Assembly (NCBI GenBank): GCA_049889655.1
Contig: JBMHCY010000119.1
Location: 1-6,856, forward strand
Direction: 5' to 3'
Origin: UBA1172 sp049889655
Lineage (GTDB): Bacteria; Pseudomonadota; Alphaproteobacteria; Puniceispirillales; UBA1172
DNA: 6,856 bases
Part shown: positions 6,496 to 6,856 of the stretch, piece by piece
How positions within the stretch are numbered: the first letter of the stretch is position 1
Layout of the letters: each line of letters starts with the position of its first letter
The notes under the pieces: generated by a model
Told to the model about the DNA's origin: nothing
Database searches by the model: none
What the model saw: only the letters and a program-made list of their open reading frames with translations
Position numbers and translations under genes: made by a program

Positions 6496-6856
6496 ATGGC
6501 CGACAAAAAGGATGACGCAACAAAGCCCCCCCTGCCCGATGATGACAGCCTGATCACGTTTATCAGCGACCAGCCGGAGCCGCCCAAGATCAAAGAGATC
6601 GCCAGAGCCTTCAACATCAAGGTGGAGGGGCGTTCAGCCCTGCGCCAGCGGCTGCGGCAACTGGCGGAAAGCGGCAAATTGAAATCCCTTGAAGGCCGCC
6701 GTCTTTCGACCCCGGATCAACTGCCGCCCGTGACGGTTGTTGAGATCACCGCGATTACCGCTGATGGCGAGGCGGTGGCCGAACCTGTCGATGCCCCGGC
6801 GCGTCCTGTCAGCATCATCATGGTGGCGGACCTACGCAAGGGCAAGGCGGTGGCGG
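6496..6856 (+). CDS. rnr: Ribonuclease R, N-terminal part, cut by window edge
   Basis: RNase R is a processive 3'-5' exoribonuclease of the RNB/RNase II family that degrades structured RNA, including rRNA fragments and mRNA with stem-loops. Only 120 codons are visible and the frame is open to the window end. After a short charged leader (residues 1-16), residues about 17-70 match the RNase R winged-helix (HTH_12) domain: PPKIKEIARAFNI (29-41), GRSALRQRLRQLAESGKL (45-62). They are followed by LPPVTVVEI (76-84), the opening of the cold-shock/OB region. The catalytic RNB domain would lie downstream, outside the window. The start is ATG 6496, 3 nt after the topA stop, with no strong Shine-Dalgarno sequence, which suggests translational coupling to topA. 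The topA-rnr order is common in alphaproteobacteria and supports the call. The catalytic domain cannot be seen here, so the assignment rests on the N-terminal domain plus context. Confidence 0.9.
   Translation, partial: MADKKDDATKPPLPDDDSLITFISDQPEPPKIKEIARAFNIKVEGRSALRQRLRQLAESGKLKSLEGRRLSTPDQLPPVTVVEITAITADGEAVAEPVDAPARPVSIIMVADLRKGKAVA

Noticed and set aside
1..6856. Search for a novel defence, mobile or biosynthetic system
   Set aside because: All of the sequence is accounted for by housekeeping genes in a conserved order with short gaps. There are no direct repeats, integrase, toxin-antitoxin pair, or unexplained gap longer than 70 nt.

Overview
This window is a stretch of ordinary chromosome, most probably from an alphaproteobacterium. 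Three things suggest this: the GC-rich sequence with mostly G/C third codon positions, the gene order pyrB-pyrC-plsY-dprA-topA-rnr (a familiar neighbourhood in that class), and the alphaproteobacterial look of the proteins. These include a TopA with a single visible C4 zinc finger, GxYGPY-type C-terminal repeats and a lysine-rich tail. I cannot name a genus from the sequence alone.

All genes lie on the + strand and are tightly packed. Bases 1-804 hold the 3' part of pyrB (aspartate carbamoyltransferase). It overlaps by 4 bp (ATGA) a dihydroorotase-like gene, called pyrC here, at 801-2087. plsY (acyl-phosphate:glycerol-3-phosphate acyltransferase) follows at once, with a start either overlapping or 5 nt after the pyrC stop. 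A 55-nt AT-rich gap with an inverted repeat separates plsY from dprA (2745-3848). A 70-nt gap with a plausible sigma70-type promoter and a GC-rich inverted repeat separates dprA from topA (3919-6492). rnr (RNase R) starts 3 nt after topA and runs off the right edge. No intergenic stretch exceeds 300 bases. I saw no tRNA, rRNA, mobile element, CRISPR array or phage feature.

Functionally, pyrB and pyrC point to de novo pyrimidine synthesis and plsY to the first acylation step of phospholipid synthesis. DprA handles incoming single-stranded DNA by loading RecA. TopA relaxes negative supercoils, and RNase R degrades structured RNA. The spacing suggests three transcription blocks: pyrB-pyrC-plsY, dprA, and topA-rnr. 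Read-through between them is possible.

The most notable observation is that the dihydroorotase homologue lacks the HxH metal-binding pair (R62/Q64 instead) and the usual metal-ligand Asp (N153 instead), while other active-site residues remain. It is therefore probably a non-catalytic, PyrX-like partner of PyrB rather than a working dihydroorotase. I did not find a convincing previously undescribed system.
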